Positions 18,792 to 27,312 of a DNA stretch of 64,000 bases are shown piece after piece. Numbering within the stretch: position 1 is the first letter of the stretch; each line of letters starts with the position of its first letter. The notes under the pieces were generated by a model. It ran no database searches and was not told the DNA's origin. It saw only the letters and a list, made by a program, of their open reading frames with translations. Position numbers and translations under genes: made by a program. This stretch comes from Rhizobium sp. 11515TR (lineage in GTDB: Bacteria; Pseudomonadota; Alphaproteobacteria; Rhizobiales; Rhizobiaceae). Location of the stretch: NCBI RefSeq assembly GCF_002277895.1, contig NZ_CP022999.1, positions 434,001 through 498,000 on the forward strand, written 5' to 3'.

Positions 18792-19329
18792 TCGCCGGCA
18801 TCGAACATTCGACTAGCCAGGCTCCGCCCTCTCTTCGTCACACCCCAGCCGCCGAGTCTCGTCCTGTTTGACGCTGGGTCTCACCTTGTCTGTCGCCGCG
18901 CATTGCGGGCCGTTCCTTCCACTTTCGCACAGCATGCGGTACGCGGATCATCGTCGAATGTTGAGCAACATCCAGTTCATGATCCGCAATTGCTTTCGCT
19001 GGCGGGAAGACCTCCCGAATATCAGCAAAGGTTAGCCCTCCTCGGGCGAGATACAGCGCCGCGGGGATCAAACGCATCAACGGCTCATCGCGATAACGGA
19101 CTTTCCGCTCGAAAGTGGAAAGCTAGATGGCGTGCTGTCAGTACGCGCGCCCAATTTGCTGAGGTGAAGTCCAGAGCGCGCTAGTCGCTGGACTTCATCC
19201 ATGATCAGTTTGCTGGCGGCAGACCCTTTGGTGTCAGTATCGTTGACGACGTGACGTGCTCAGGGCTAGCGACAATCCCGACAAGGGTGCATGTCATGCG
19301 TGTCGGCTACCACTTTCGGCGTCATATAG
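18792..19329. other. intergenic gap between kinase and NmrA-like gene
   Basis: Convergent gene ends flank this 538-base stretch. Short frames exist (for example on the minus strand around 18838-19080) but none has a recognised product or good start signals. It may hold decayed sequence. Confidence 0.4.
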
Positions 19330-20082
19330 TCAGCGAAGTGCTGCATCCAACCACGCTTCAAAAGTGATGGACCCAAGTTTTGGCTGCGTTCCAACAGGAA
19401 TCAGGGAGTTGGCCTCCAGCTTCGAACCGAAGTAGGAGGCCTGCGGGTCGCCTACAACCTCTCTAGGGTCTCCCTTCTTCCGCAAGTAGGAGCCCAGGAT
19501 ATCGCTAGTTCTGAATGCTTCGGGTCCTGCAATGTCGATTGTCTGGTTTCGCGGCTCCGAGAGCGCAGCCTCACTCACAAATTTCGCTACATCATCAGCC
19601 GCGATCGGCTGGAGATATGCTGTGGAAACTTTCACTACGTTACCATCTGTAGACGTATAGGCGATCGCGTCCAGAAATTCCAAAAACTGCGTGGCTCGGA
19701 CAATGGTGAACGGCACTCCGGAGTTCTTGATGATTTCTTCCTGTGCTAACTTAGCGCGAAAGTACGAGTTTGTCGGCAGTCGATCGATACCCACGATTGA
19801 AAGTGATACTAGGCTTTTAACTCCGGCGTTCCTTGCTTCACGAGTGATATTTGACGAGGACTTAGTAAAGAATTCGAAGACATCCCGCTCTTCGAACGAG
19901 GGCGAATTGGGAACGTCGACTACGACGTCCACTTGCTTCAAACCTTCCGCAAGTCCCGCGCCCGTCACCGTATCGATCCCGTTGCGTCGGGAAGCAGGGA
20001 TCACACGGTGGCCCGCTTTTTTCAAGATGTCACAAACTTTCGAGCCAATCAGCCCACTCCCACCGACAACCAGCACTTTCAT
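19330..20082 (-). CDS. NmrA-like NAD(P)H-binding reductase (atypical SDR)
   Basis: A 250-residue atypical SDR with an N-terminal dinucleotide site VVGGSGLIGSKV. The middle contains YFRAKLAQEE and PFTIVRATQF, typical of NmrA/HSCARG-like proteins that sense or use NAD(P)H or reduce quinones. GAGGAG lies six bases before the ATG. A paralogue begins beyond the right window edge (63655-64000). A candidate operator (TATAC-N4-GTTTG) lies about 130 bases upstream, shared with the cupin and MBL genes nearby, which suggests a common stress regulon. Confidence 0.82.
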   Translation of the reverse strand: MKVLVVGGSGLIGSKVCDILKKAGHRVIPASRRNGIDTVTGAGLAEGLKQVDVVVDVPNSPSFEERDVFEFFTKSSSNITREARNAGVKSLVSLSIVGIDRLPTNSYFRAKLAQEEIIKNSGVPFTIVRATQFLEFLDAIAYTSTDGNVVKVSTAYLQPIAADDVAKFVSEAALSEPRNQTIDIAGPEAFRTSDILGSYLRKKGDPREVVGDPQASYFGSKLEANSLIPVGTQPKLGSITFEAWLDAALR

Positions 20083-20209
20083 TTTGAACTCCTCGATATC
20101 TATTTGACGATCGTACAGTTGCCCCGGGGAACGGACGCTACATTAACCACTGCATCACCGCTCCCAGTGCATGTCGTGAGATCAATGAACTAGCCATCGA
20201 AAATCCACC

Positions 20210-20224
20210 TATACTTTGGTTTGT
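20210..20224 (+). promoter_or_regulatory. candidate operator TATAC-TTTG-GTTTG
   Basis: Exact copy of the TA(T/A)AC-N4-GTTTG motif, located upstream of the NmrA-like gene (start 20082, minus strand). Confidence 0.45.
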
Positions 20225-20305
20225 CTCTCATTGCCGGGCAGCTAACACAGTCAGAAGACCACCAACGCCGATAATGAGCGGGCCTCCACTCCATCGCATG
20301 GCTGG

Positions 20306-20334
20306 GCAGAGCAGCGATGATGGCGCTGCTCTGC
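20306..20334 (-). terminator. hairpin after cupin gene
   Basis: Arms GCAGAGCAGC and GCTGCTCTGC, perfect over 10 bases with a 9-base loop, nine bases downstream of the cupin stop codon. No clear T-run. Confidence 0.5.
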
Positions 20335-20342
20335 ATCCGGAG

Positions 20343-20753
20343 TTACTTATCCGGAGTCGTAAGTTCCGTTTCCTTCGTGTCGACGACAAAAACTGCCAGT
20401 AGTTTCGCGGGTTCCGTATCGCTTGCGTTGGCACTGATCTTGTGGTGATCGCCTGGCGACTCGATCCAATGTTCACCCGCCTCGTAAATTGTTGGTTTGC
20501 CATCGTTCACGGCGCTCTTAATCCGGCCCTCGAGTACGGTGGCGTAAATAAAGGCGCTCTTGGCATGAGTGTGCGACGGGTTCGATCCGCCTGGCCCGTA
20601 TTCAACCAGGACCCCGCGGAGGCTTTTGCCCGGAACGTTGGGAAGAACGTGATCGAAAACGACAGTTATCTTCGCGCGATAGGGCTTGTCAGCCGCCAGC
20701 GCAGGTACCGCCAAAGACATCGCAATGGCTGCGGAAATGAGGGTTCGAAACAT
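20343..20753 (-). CDS. exported small cupin protein
   Basis: A 136-residue single-domain cupin with a signal peptide (SAAIAMSLAVPALAA/DKP near residues 7-21). The cupin metal motif is visible as HTHAKSAFIYATVLEG followed by GEHWIESPGDHH. AGGAG seven bases before the ATG at 20753 fixes the start. Its closest visible relative is the cupin at 60305-60724, which shares blocks VFDHVLPNVPGKS and GVLVEYGPGGS. Periplasmic cupins of this type have no assigned reaction here. A candidate operator lies 78 bases upstream. Confidence 0.8.
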   Translation of the reverse strand: MFRTLISAAIAMSLAVPALAADKPYRAKITVVFDHVLPNVPGKSLRGVLVEYGPGGSNPSHTHAKSAFIYATVLEGRIKSAVNDGKPTIYEAGEHWIESPGDHHKISANASDTEPAKLLAVFVVDTKETELTTPDK

Positions 20754-20830
20754 TTCGTATCTCCTGTTTAGCGCCGCATGGATAACGAGCGGCGAGCTCA
20801 CGGTAAGCGCTCCAGGTTCAACATCTGAGA

Positions 20831-20845
20831 TATACGAAGGTTTGT
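20831..20845 (+). promoter_or_regulatory. candidate operator TATAC-GAAG-GTTTG
   Basis: Exact copy of the TA(T/A)AC-N4-GTTTG motif, 78 bases upstream of the cupin start at 20753. It is followed by T-rich sequence. Confidence 0.45.
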
Positions 20846-21239
20846 TTTGATTCGCTGACGGCCCATGCCTAAAAACATTAACCGGCATGTTGCGGTTTGA
20901 TCGCCGCGTAGACCAAGCAGACGCATTGCCGGGCCACCGCTTATGGCTCGTCCCTGACTGATACCATTGCGCGTCGGGCCGCGGCCTACTCCGACAGCCT
21001 GCCCCCGTTCTTCGACAAATACCGCCAATGTGCTAACGACCGGCTGCCGCCAAGTCACTCTCAAACTGCGTATAAGATAGGACCCCCCTCGAGGCAATTT
21101 CGAAGTCGGGATATGTGTGGCAACGGATAGGCATATCCTGACCGTCTGGAAGTAGCCGTCCGGATCTAGCGGGCGGAGGGGAGATCCGCTTCATTGTCTC
21201 ACCAAATACATCGAACGTTCCCGCTGAATATCGCGTCAG

Positions 21240-21266
21240 GCACGTCGCCAGAGACGGGCGACGTGC
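21240..21266 (-). terminator. hairpin downstream of MBL gene
   Basis: Perfect 10-base arms GCACGTCGCC and GGCGACGTGC with a 7-base loop, 77 bases beyond the stop of the MBL gene at 21343. The role as terminator is uncertain because no T-run follows. Confidence 0.4.
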
Positions 21267-21342
21267 TGGGAATTATATCCTGCGGCTAAGTTCGTGACGC
21301 GGTTAGCAAGGAAACTTCAACCGTTTGTGACGAATATCCGTT

Positions 21343-22254
21343 TTAATAGTCCCATTGAACCGGGACCCACCGATAAAGGTCCCCGGCAGCAACCACTCGA
21401 CCAACCGAGGGAAATGGCATGTGAGTGGACACGAGCCATGAGCCTGAAGCTGCCAATTCAGCCATGAGGCGCAGCCTAACTCGGGTTGCCTCCTCTGGGT
21501 CGTGCTCGAAACCATTATGCCATTCTGGATGGTCAAACGAGACGGGGAAGATTGCGTCGCCTCCAAACATCAATCTGTCGTTTCCGGATTGCACACGGAC
21601 CACACTGTGACCAGGCGTGTGACCACCCGTCAGGCTCACCGTAACGCCATCGGCGACTTCAGCCTCCCGATCAAAAAGATGTAGATAGCTCGAATACTCC
21701 TTCAAGAAATCCAGCGATGCTTTGCGAGCGAGATCTGCGAGGGCTGGCGGCATAGCAGTCTTGGAGAAATCGGGGTTTTCCCAGAACTTTGCTTCTGGTG
21801 TGGAGAGATGCACCCGCAAGTCTGACCGAAGCTGCTGCTTTACTCCGTGAGCCAACAACCCTCCAACGTGGTCAAAATGCATATGCGTCAGGACCACGTC
21901 GGTTACCGAACCCAGCTCGACACCAGCTGCCCTCAATCTCTGGATCAGGTGTCCCGCGCGTGGGAAATCCGGATACTCTTCGCCGAGACCGCTGTCGATC
22001 AGGATCGTCTGCTTGGGTGTTTTGACAACGACCGCGTTGAGTGCCCAGCCAAACGTATCGTGCGCCAGAAGCCTATCGTCGAGCCACGCATTGAGGCTTT
22101 TCGTGTCAGCGTTTGTCGCCATTGACTCTGCGGGCGGCGCAAGCACGCCGTCGCTGATGACTATGACTTCTATGTCGCCAACCTTGACTGCATAGCGAGA
22201 CGGAACCAGTTCATCCAACTGCGCACGGGGACGTGTTGAAACCTCAGCTTCCAT
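21343..22254 (-). CDS. cytosolic MBL-fold hydrolase, mirror paralogue of 22628-23590
   Basis: A 303-residue MBL-fold protein without signal peptide. Metal ligands are His124, His126, Asp128 and His129 in THMHFDHVGG, with GGHTPGHS and GGDAIFP later. It is clearly paralogous to the divergently transcribed gene at 22628: both share ELVPSRYAVK, HNGFEHDPEEA and RWVPV.WDY. The arrangement suggests duplication with inversion around a shared control region of 373 bases. AAAGGAG precedes the ATG. Substrate unknown; the quorum-lactonase-like MBL group is one possibility. Confidence 0.83.
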   Translation of the reverse strand: MEAEVSTRPRAQLDELVPSRYAVKVGDIEVIVISDGVLAPPAESMATNADTKSLNAWLDDRLLAHDTFGWALNAVVVKTPKQTILIDSGLGEEYPDFPRAGHLIQRLRAAGVELGSVTDVVLTHMHFDHVGGLLAHGVKQQLRSDLRVHLSTPEAKFWENPDFSKTAMPPALADLARKASLDFLKEYSSYLHLFDREAEVADGVTVSLTGGHTPGHSVVRVQSGNDRLMFGGDAIFPVSFDHPEWHNGFEHDPEEATRVRLRLMAELAASGSWLVSTHMPFPSVGRVVAAGDLYRWVPVQWDY

Positions 22255-22368
22255 ATTGATCTCCTTTGATCTTTGCTAGACAAATGCGGCAATCGAGGCA
22301 TGTACCTGTGCAGGAAATGTCCGAAAGCGGCCGTGCAGTTCTATGCGACTGGTAGATGTGACTGAAGC

Positions 22369-22387
22369 TAAACACAGGTTTGGGTTA
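22369..22387 (+). promoter_or_regulatory. candidate operator TAAAC-ACAG-GTTTGGG
   Basis: The 19-base sequence TAAACACAGGTTTGGGTTA differs at only two positions from the site at 43773-43791 upstream of the Rrf2 gene. Confidence 0.55.
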
Positions 22388-22474
22388 GCTCAGAAGTTCC
22401 CTCCCTGCGGTGTAGACGGTCAGCATGTGGCGTCCCTAGCACCACGCTCAGCAACGCTGCACCGCCCATCTCTC

Positions 22475-22490
22475 CCAAACTAAAGTTTGG
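22475..22490 (+). promoter_or_regulatory. palindromic operator CCAAACTAAAGTTTGG
   Basis: Perfect 7-base inverted repeat with a 2-base centre. It fits the same AAAC-N4-GTTTG pattern as its neighbour 106 bases away. Confidence 0.5.
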
Positions 22491-22627
22491 TTACCAACAT
22501 CGTCCCATAAGGCTAGCTTCTTGGAGCGTCACGCGGCGAGCCTTGCAATACAAACGCAAGAGGCAGTTTGGTTCGAATTCCAGTGCTCGGTAGCGGTGAC
22601 CATTAGTCCACAACAAAGGAGTGCGAA

Positions 22628-23590
22628 ATGTCGCAACCATCAAACCACCCGTCACCCGTCCGGCAGCTACAGGTTCCGCCTGAAAGTGCGTTCCACACCG
22701 GCAAGAAGGGTACCGAGGAACTCGTTCCCTCGCGATATGCAGTTAAGATCGGTGACATCGACGTGATGGTTGTCAGCGACGGAGTACTGCCACTGCCAAC
22801 CGTGATGATGGGTCACAACGCCGATCCCACCGTCCGAGCCAACTGGATGGTCGACCAGTTTCTTCCTCCAGATGCGTTCGACTGGCCGTTGAATGCGGTA
22901 GTCGTGCGTAGTGGTTCGCAGACAATCCTTCTGGATGCAGGGCTGGGTCTCGACCCCGACCTTAACCTGCCGCGCGCAGGTCAGCTATTGCAGCGCCTGC
23001 AGCATGCCGATATTGAACTTGCATCCGTCACTGACATTGTCTTGACTCATATGCATATGGACCACGTCGGCGGACTTCTGGTCGAGGGAATCAAGGAGCG
23101 CCTCCACCCTAATCTCCGTATTCATGTTGCCGCCGCTGAGGTAGCGTTCTGGGAGTCGCCGGACTTTACCAAAACGAAGATGCCGGATGGTTTTCCGGAC
23201 GCACTGAAGGCGACCGCCAAGAAATTCGCTTCTCTGTATCGGGACAACCTGGTACCGTTTGCAGAACAGGTTGAAGTCGCGCCTGGTGTTACTGCTCGCC
23301 GGACTGGCGGGCATACCCCGGGTCACTCCATCATCCGGGTAGCATCCGGAGATGAAGCGCTGACCTTCGCCGGCGACGCCATCTTCGCAGTCGGTTTTGA
23401 TCAGCCCAATTGGCACAACGGTTTCGAACACGATCCCGAGGAGGCCGCCCGTGTCCGCATCGATCTTCTCCACAAGCTCGCAGGAACCGGCGAACTCCTC
23501 GTTGCAACTCACCTGCCCTTCCCTTCCCTCGGCCGTGTCGCGGTGGCCGGCGATGCATTTCGCTGGGTACCAGTTTTCTGGGACTATTGA
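22628..23590 (+). CDS. cytosolic MBL-fold hydrolase, mirror paralogue of 21343-22254
   Basis: A 320-residue MBL-fold protein. Metal ligands are His141, His143, Asp145 and His146 in THMHMDHVGG, plus GGHTPGHS and AGDAIFAVG. It has a roughly 17-residue longer N-terminus than its divergent paralogue but ends in the same RWVPVFWDY block. AAAGGAG lies before the ATG. A strong terminator follows at 23711-23740, so it is probably monocistronic. Reaction unknown. Confidence 0.83.
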   Translation: MSQPSNHPSPVRQLQVPPESAFHTGKKGTEELVPSRYAVKIGDIDVMVVSDGVLPLPTVMMGHNADPTVRANWMVDQFLPPDAFDWPLNAVVVRSGSQTILLDAGLGLDPDLNLPRAGQLLQRLQHADIELASVTDIVLTHMHMDHVGGLLVEGIKERLHPNLRIHVAAAEVAFWESPDFTKTKMPDGFPDALKATAKKFASLYRDNLVPFAEQVEVAPGVTARRTGGHTPGHSIIRVASGDEALTFAGDAIFAVGFDQPNWHNGFEHDPEEAARVRIDLLHKLAGTGELLVATHLPFPSLGRVAVAGDAFRWVPVFWDY

Positions 23591-23710
23591 GGAAAATCGG
23601 AAGCCTCCGGCCGCAAACCAGCTACTCACATCAGAGATCGCCTCCTCAAATCGAGGAAGCTGTAGTGGCATTTGCGGCAACAGTAGCTGTCCTAAATTCA
23701 GTTAAAGCGC

Positions 23711-23740
23711 AAGTGCCCGGCTATAGCCGGGCACTTTCTT
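23711..23740 (+). terminator. rho-independent terminator
   Basis: Perfect 11-base stem AAGTGCCCGGC/GCCGGGCACTT with a TATA loop, followed by TCTT, 120 bases after the MBL gene. Confidence 0.75.
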
Positions 23741-23837
23741 CTGGGTTAGGCGAGTTGCGCGCGCGTTTTCAGGTCAACTTCTCGATCGAGACGCGGAAAA
23801 GCAACACGAATTACCGAATCTATGAGGTTGACGTGAA

Positions 23838-24215
23838 ATGAAAAGACTTGCGACATGCTGCTGCGGTGAACTGGCGACAACTACGAATGGATCGCCCGTC
23901 ATGACCGCTCTTTGTCATTGCCGATCGTGTCAGCGTCGCACTGGCTCCGCCTTTGGAGTTGCGGTTTTTTTCAATTCAGAGAATGTGCGATGCGTCGGCG
24001 AAGAACGTGCGTATACACGGACCGGGGATAGTGGTCACAACGTAACATTCAAATTCTGCCCATCGTGCGGCACGACCGTATATTGGATCGCGAACGCATA
24101 TCCTGACCTAACGGCCATTGGTTTGGGTTGTTTCGAAGATCCTTCCGGGCTCGAGCCCGAGAAGGTCGTATACGGCCACCTGCGACATCCATGGGTCAAT
24201 TTGCAGACTGGCTAG
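23838..24215 (+). CDS. GFA-family zinc-binding protein
   Basis: A 125-residue protein of the glutathione-dependent formaldehyde-activating enzyme/CENP-V family. The zinc cysteines are visible: CCCGE near residue 8, CHCRSCQRRTG near 27-37 and CPSCGT near 73-78. The family binds zinc through these Cys clusters; despite the name, most members have no proven formaldehyde role. It converges on the GST gene with 29 bases between the stops. Confidence 0.85.
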   Translation: MKRLATCCCGELATTTNGSPVMTALCHCRSCQRRTGSAFGVAVFFNSENVRCVGEERAYTRTGDSGHNVTFKFCPSCGTTVYWIANAYPDLTAIGLGCFEDPSGLEPEKVVYGHLRHPWVNLQTG

Positions 24216-24244
24216 CGGACTTAATATCATGGCGGCCAGAAGTA

Positions 24245-25291
24245 TCAGAAAGAACTCGCGGCCGTTTCGGAGCTTAAATACATTGATGACGGCATAGACG
24301 CTATTGTCGCACCAATGACTTCCTCGCGAACAGACTGCAACGACGTAACAAGCCGATAGTATGCTTCAACGAGGGGCATATCCTCCCATAGAACCATGAG
24401 GCCTAAGTAGCGGAGTCTGACCAAGCTGACGGCCCAAAAAATATCTGCGAGGCTTAGGCTGTTTGAACATAACCAATCGGTTGTGCTTTGTTGGAGGTCG
24501 AAATTGAGTTGAACAAGACGCTCGCGAGTTGCCTTCCGGATTGCTTCCTGAAAGACTGCATCGTGCTGGACCGCCCGCCCGGCGGTCTCTTTCGAAATCT
24601 TTGCACGATAGGCCTCGACAACTGCAGGGTCGGCGGAATGACGAGCGGAGAGCATCGCCAATGTCTCGAGCTTCTCGTCATAAACGGTCCTCATGGCATC
24701 GCGAAGTGCTTGAGGACGCCGATCTCCATGTGGATGGAATCCATACAGAATGCCGGGATGTGGCGTGGCATCGACGGCCTCCAGTTGTCGGAATACTCGT
24801 TGCCGATCTTGGTCGGCCGTCGGGATCAACAGCTCCGAACCGCCAATTGCCGCGTCGATATGAACGCAAATGCGGAGAGAATCTACGATCACTTCACCTG
24901 TCTTGAGGTCGATCAACGTCGGGACAGCACAAGCGTCCAATCCGCAGAGCGAAACCGAAGAAATCCCCGAGTAGCTATCCGCCATGCCCCAGCATGATAG
25001 CTGGCCTGAGCGTCTTAAACGCACATACTCTGCACCATAGTTCTCCGCTGCAACCAGGTTTCCCTCCCGATCTCGGCTGGCAAGTATTAACATCTCGTTT
25101 GACTCGTACGAAACGCCCCTCTGCACTAGGGTCGCTCGCACTTTTTGCGAGCAGAATGACATGGCCGCATGGAAAAGTACGAAGCGCCCCTTCTCGGTAC
25201 CATCAGAGAAACGCATCACGCCAGCTCGCTTGCTATCGACGATGCAAGCGCGCGCATTCGACACCAGAGAATTCAATTCAGTGTGGTCCAT
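24245..25291 (-). CDS. GST-family protein resembling LinD/PcpC reductive dehalogenases
   Basis: A 348-residue glutathione-transferase-fold protein, much longer than ordinary GSTs and equal in length to LinD/PcpC-type glutathione-dependent reductive dechlorinases of chlorinated hydroquinones. The thioredoxin domain starts with FSVCSQKV-like SFCSQKVRATL, giving a candidate catalytic Cys47, and contains AENYGAEYVRLR and AVPTLID as in those enzymes. The match is from memory of the family and not a database comparison. GGGGGAG precedes the ATG. It follows the tryptophan-dioxygenase-like gene by 102 bases on the same strand, so the two may be one transcript. Maleylacetoacetate isomerase-like activity is an alternative. 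Confidence 0.65.
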   Translation of the reverse strand: MDHTELNSLVSNARACIVDSKRAGVMRFSDGTEKGRFVLFHAAMSFCSQKVRATLVQRGVSYESNEMLILASRDREGNLVAAENYGAEYVRLRRSGQLSCWGMADSYSGISSVSLCGLDACAVPTLIDLKTGEVIVDSLRICVHIDAAIGGSELLIPTADQDRQRVFRQLEAVDATPHPGILYGFHPHGDRRPQALRDAMRTVYDEKLETLAMLSARHSADPAVVEAYRAKISKETAGRAVQHDAVFQEAIRKATRERLVQLNFDLQQSTTDWLCSNSLSLADIFWAVSLVRLRYLGLMVLWEDMPLVEAYYRLVTSLQSVREEVIGATIASMPSSMYLSSETAASSF

Positions 25292-25393
25292 GTACAGCTC
25301 CCCCGAGCCGTGCGAGGTGTCCAGTATCCCGGAGCGACCTCAACGAGATTTCTTGCTAATGGAATGGAAGGGACGCCAGCGAATGGGCTGGCG

Positions 25394-26233
25394 CTAGGAC
25401 ACAAGGCCTCGAGCAGTCCAAACTTCGGGAAACGGGATCTCCTCCATAGTGGGAAGGAGCCACTGAATTGCATCGACATCGTGATAGGCAGGCCGTGCTC
25501 CGAATGTGCGGCGCGTCGCCATCAGATGGAGATACTTCCAGTTCGTGAATTCCACCGCGATGTCGGCGAGCAGCTCGGCCAACGACCGCCATTCATCCGC
25601 TGGATCATCTCTGCGATAGATTTCCGCCCAGATGGCTTCGATCTCTTTGTTTGGACTGTACGCCTTCGCGTAATCGGGCTTCAGGTAATCTTGCGGAATT
25701 GGCTTTCCAGCGCGCGCTAACGCAGCCAAAATATCGTCGTACAGACTTGGAGAGTTCAAGCGCTCTGTCAGTTGTCGATGTCTCCGCGGTTGCGGTTCGA
25801 AGTGTTCGAGTGACGGTCGGTCCTTTACCCCGAGAAGAAAGGTCATTTCGCGAAACGTCCAGCCTTGCAAAGCCGTGTCTTTGCCGTGCTTTGCTCTCAA
25901 TCCCTTCAGGATGGGCATGAGTTCCGCGGGCGTGAGCCATGAAAGCGAGCGCCAGTTGGCGTTAAACGCTTCCATATGGCTGACGATGCGTCGAAGGATG
26001 CGGTTTGTCGCGGCGATACGATCGTGCCGCAATTCGGTCTGCGCCGCTACAAGTTCGCGGACGATGAGCGCCCAGTAGATTTCACTGATCTGGACATTGG
26101 CGAGAAATGCAGGTTCCGCAGGGCTGTCGCTGACGAACTCCTGAAGCGTATGCAGGACCTCTGTCTGGACGTATCTGCTGTAGGGCGTATCGCCGTCACT
26201 CTGGATCGGCTGGGTTGTCCCGGTATCGTTCAT
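25394..26233 (-). CDS. tryptophan 2,3-dioxygenase-like protein
   Basis: A 279-residue all-helical protein resembling the tryptophan/indoleamine dioxygenase superfamily: YSRYVQTEVLHTLQ at the N-terminus, QISEIYWALIVREL in place of the HQ.YELWFK motif, and NWKYLHLMATRRTFG resembling the heme-His region. The substrate-binding GTGGS loop of true TDO is missing. It is therefore probably a specialised relative that oxidises another indole or aromatic compound, or has lost heme chemistry. GAGGAC precedes the ATG. Its likely co-transcription with a dehalogenase-like GST suggests an aromatic substrate. Confidence 0.6.
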   Translation of the reverse strand: MNDTGTTQPIQSDGDTPYSRYVQTEVLHTLQEFVSDSPAEPAFLANVQISEIYWALIVRELVAAQTELRHDRIAATNRILRRIVSHMEAFNANWRSLSWLTPAELMPILKGLRAKHGKDTALQGWTFREMTFLLGVKDRPSLEHFEPQPRRHRQLTERLNSPSLYDDILAALARAGKPIPQDYLKPDYAKAYSPNKEIEAIWAEIYRRDDPADEWRSLAELLADIAVEFTNWKYLHLMATRRTFGARPAYHDVDAIQWLLPTMEEIPFPEVWTARGLVS

Positions 26234-26369
26234 TGTTCCGTCCTCTTTTTCGGCTTGTCACCGCCGGCTATTTGCGTCCGGTCAAGAGAGCGTAGAGTCA
26301 ATTTGCGAAGTCGGACAGGCGGCCGTTCTTCGACTTAGCGTTCAAAAAACTGGACGATATCGACAAGGT

Positions 26370-26399
26370 CGCATGCGGCCGACAACGCGGCCGCATGCG
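26370..26399 (-). terminator. GC-rich hairpin after AhpD-like gene
   Basis: Perfect 11-base arms CGCATGCGGCC and GGCCGCATGCG with an 8-base loop, starting eight bases beyond the stop codon. Confidence 0.55.
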
Positions 26400-26407
26400 G
26401 TAAACAC

Positions 26408-26890
26408 TTAGGCCAGGCCTGCCTTGTCGAGGCCGAATGCCTTGTCGGCGGAGCCAGGAACCGAACGGAATGCGACGCTAGCGCGGTTCCAGCTGTTGAT
26501 TACCATGATCTGGAACGTCAGGTCAGAGAGTTCCTTCTCGGAAAACTGACCGAGAACCCTTAGGTAGAGTTCGTCGGAGACACCGCCGTCCTGCAACTTC
26601 GTCAGTGCTTCCGTCCATGCCAATGCGGCACGCTCGCGCGGGCTAAATAGGGTGGATTCACGCCAAGTGGCAAGGTGGTAGAGGCGCAATTCGCGTTCGC
26701 CATGAATCTTGGCTTCCTTCGAATGCATATCCAGGCAGAATGCGCACCCATTAATCTGGGAGGCTCGGATATCGACCAGATCGAGGATGGATTGTTCGAT
26801 TGAACCCTTCTTGACTTCCATGCTGAAGCCCATCAGGCCCTTGAAAAGCTCGGGCGAGAGCTGCGCGTAGTTGATCCGCTGTGTCATCAT
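26408..26890 (-). CDS. AhpD-like/carboxymuconolactone decarboxylase family protein
   Basis: A 160-residue helical protein with the CxxC redox motif in GCAFCLDMHSKEA near residues 48-60. This is the signature of AhpD-like alkylhydroperoxidases, and the conserved Glu/His around it support peroxidase-type chemistry. It probably acts in the cytosol against peroxides. Two adjacent ATGs are possible starts. A GAAGGTTTGT half-site of the proposed stress motif lies about 150 bases upstream (minus-strand reading near 27046). Confidence 0.85.
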   Translation of the reverse strand: MMTQRINYAQLSPELFKGLMGFSMEVKKGSIEQSILDLVDIRASQINGCAFCLDMHSKEAKIHGERELRLYHLATWRESTLFSPRERAALAWTEALTKLQDGGVSDELYLRVLGQFSEKELSDLTFQIMVINSWNRASVAFRSVPGSADKAFGLDKAGLA

Positions 26891-27312
26891 CTTCTTCCAC
26901 TTTGATTGTCGTTAAGCGCCCGCGCGACTTTCAAGACTGCGGGCCGGACAAACCGTGATGTACGATGCGGTGTCAGGATAGCTATACGCGCGTTTATGTT
27001 ACGCGCGGTAGTTCCCAAGGAAGCGTCGCGCCTTCTGGAACACAAACCTTCATGCCATCATGTTTTCAGGCATCGGTCCGAAGAATTCACTATATTTTCT
27101 GCTCTCAGCGATCCCTTCTTTGACAAGGCCTCAAGCAAGAGCCGATAAAATCGATGGCAGCTGGTACTAAATTCGGCCTGTAAAGACGTCGGCGAGTGCC
27201 AGGTTGCAGCCACCATGTGCATAACGTTCGCCCTCCAGTCACCGAGGTGAGCCGACGCAATAGAACGTTAGTTTAGCTCCGTTTGGGGGATCGGATCGTG
27301 TATAATTAATAG
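26891..27312. other. divergent intergenic region before giant kinase gene
   Basis: A 422-base region between the AhpD-like gene and the giant kinase gene, both reading outward. It holds a half-site of the stress motif near 27040-27056 and the kinase promoter at its right end. No gene was seen. Confidence 0.4.
27301..27306 (+). promoter_or_regulatory. perfect -10 box TATAAT six bases before ATG
   Basis: TATAAT is followed by six bases and the ATG at 27313, and no Shine-Dalgarno sequence lies between. The spacing would place the transcription start at or next to the A of the start codon, suggesting a leaderless mRNA. Confidence 0.4.

Larger units (their letters stand above)
20754..21342. other. 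intergenic gap with operator and hairpin
   Basis: Nearly 600 bases without a convincing gene. It holds the cupin promoter region with a TATAC-N4-GTTTG motif at 20831 and a GC hairpin at 21240-21266 near the MBL gene end. Short frames here lack start signals. Confidence 0.45.
22255..22627. promoter_or_regulatory. shared divergent promoter region of the MBL pair
   Basis: A 373-base region between two divergent paralogues. It contains two copies of the (T/C)AAAC-N4-GTTTGG motif, at 22369 and 22475, and no gene. Confidence 0.5.

Noticed and set aside
18838..19080. 80-codon frame on the minus strand in the gap after the sensor kinase
   Set aside because: No family recognised, no good start signal, and it overlaps other frames of equal length; treated as non-coding.
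27271..27290. Possible further copy of the stress motif before the giant kinase gene (TTTAG-CTCC-GTTTGG)
   Set aside because: Only the right half matches; the left arm differs at most positions.
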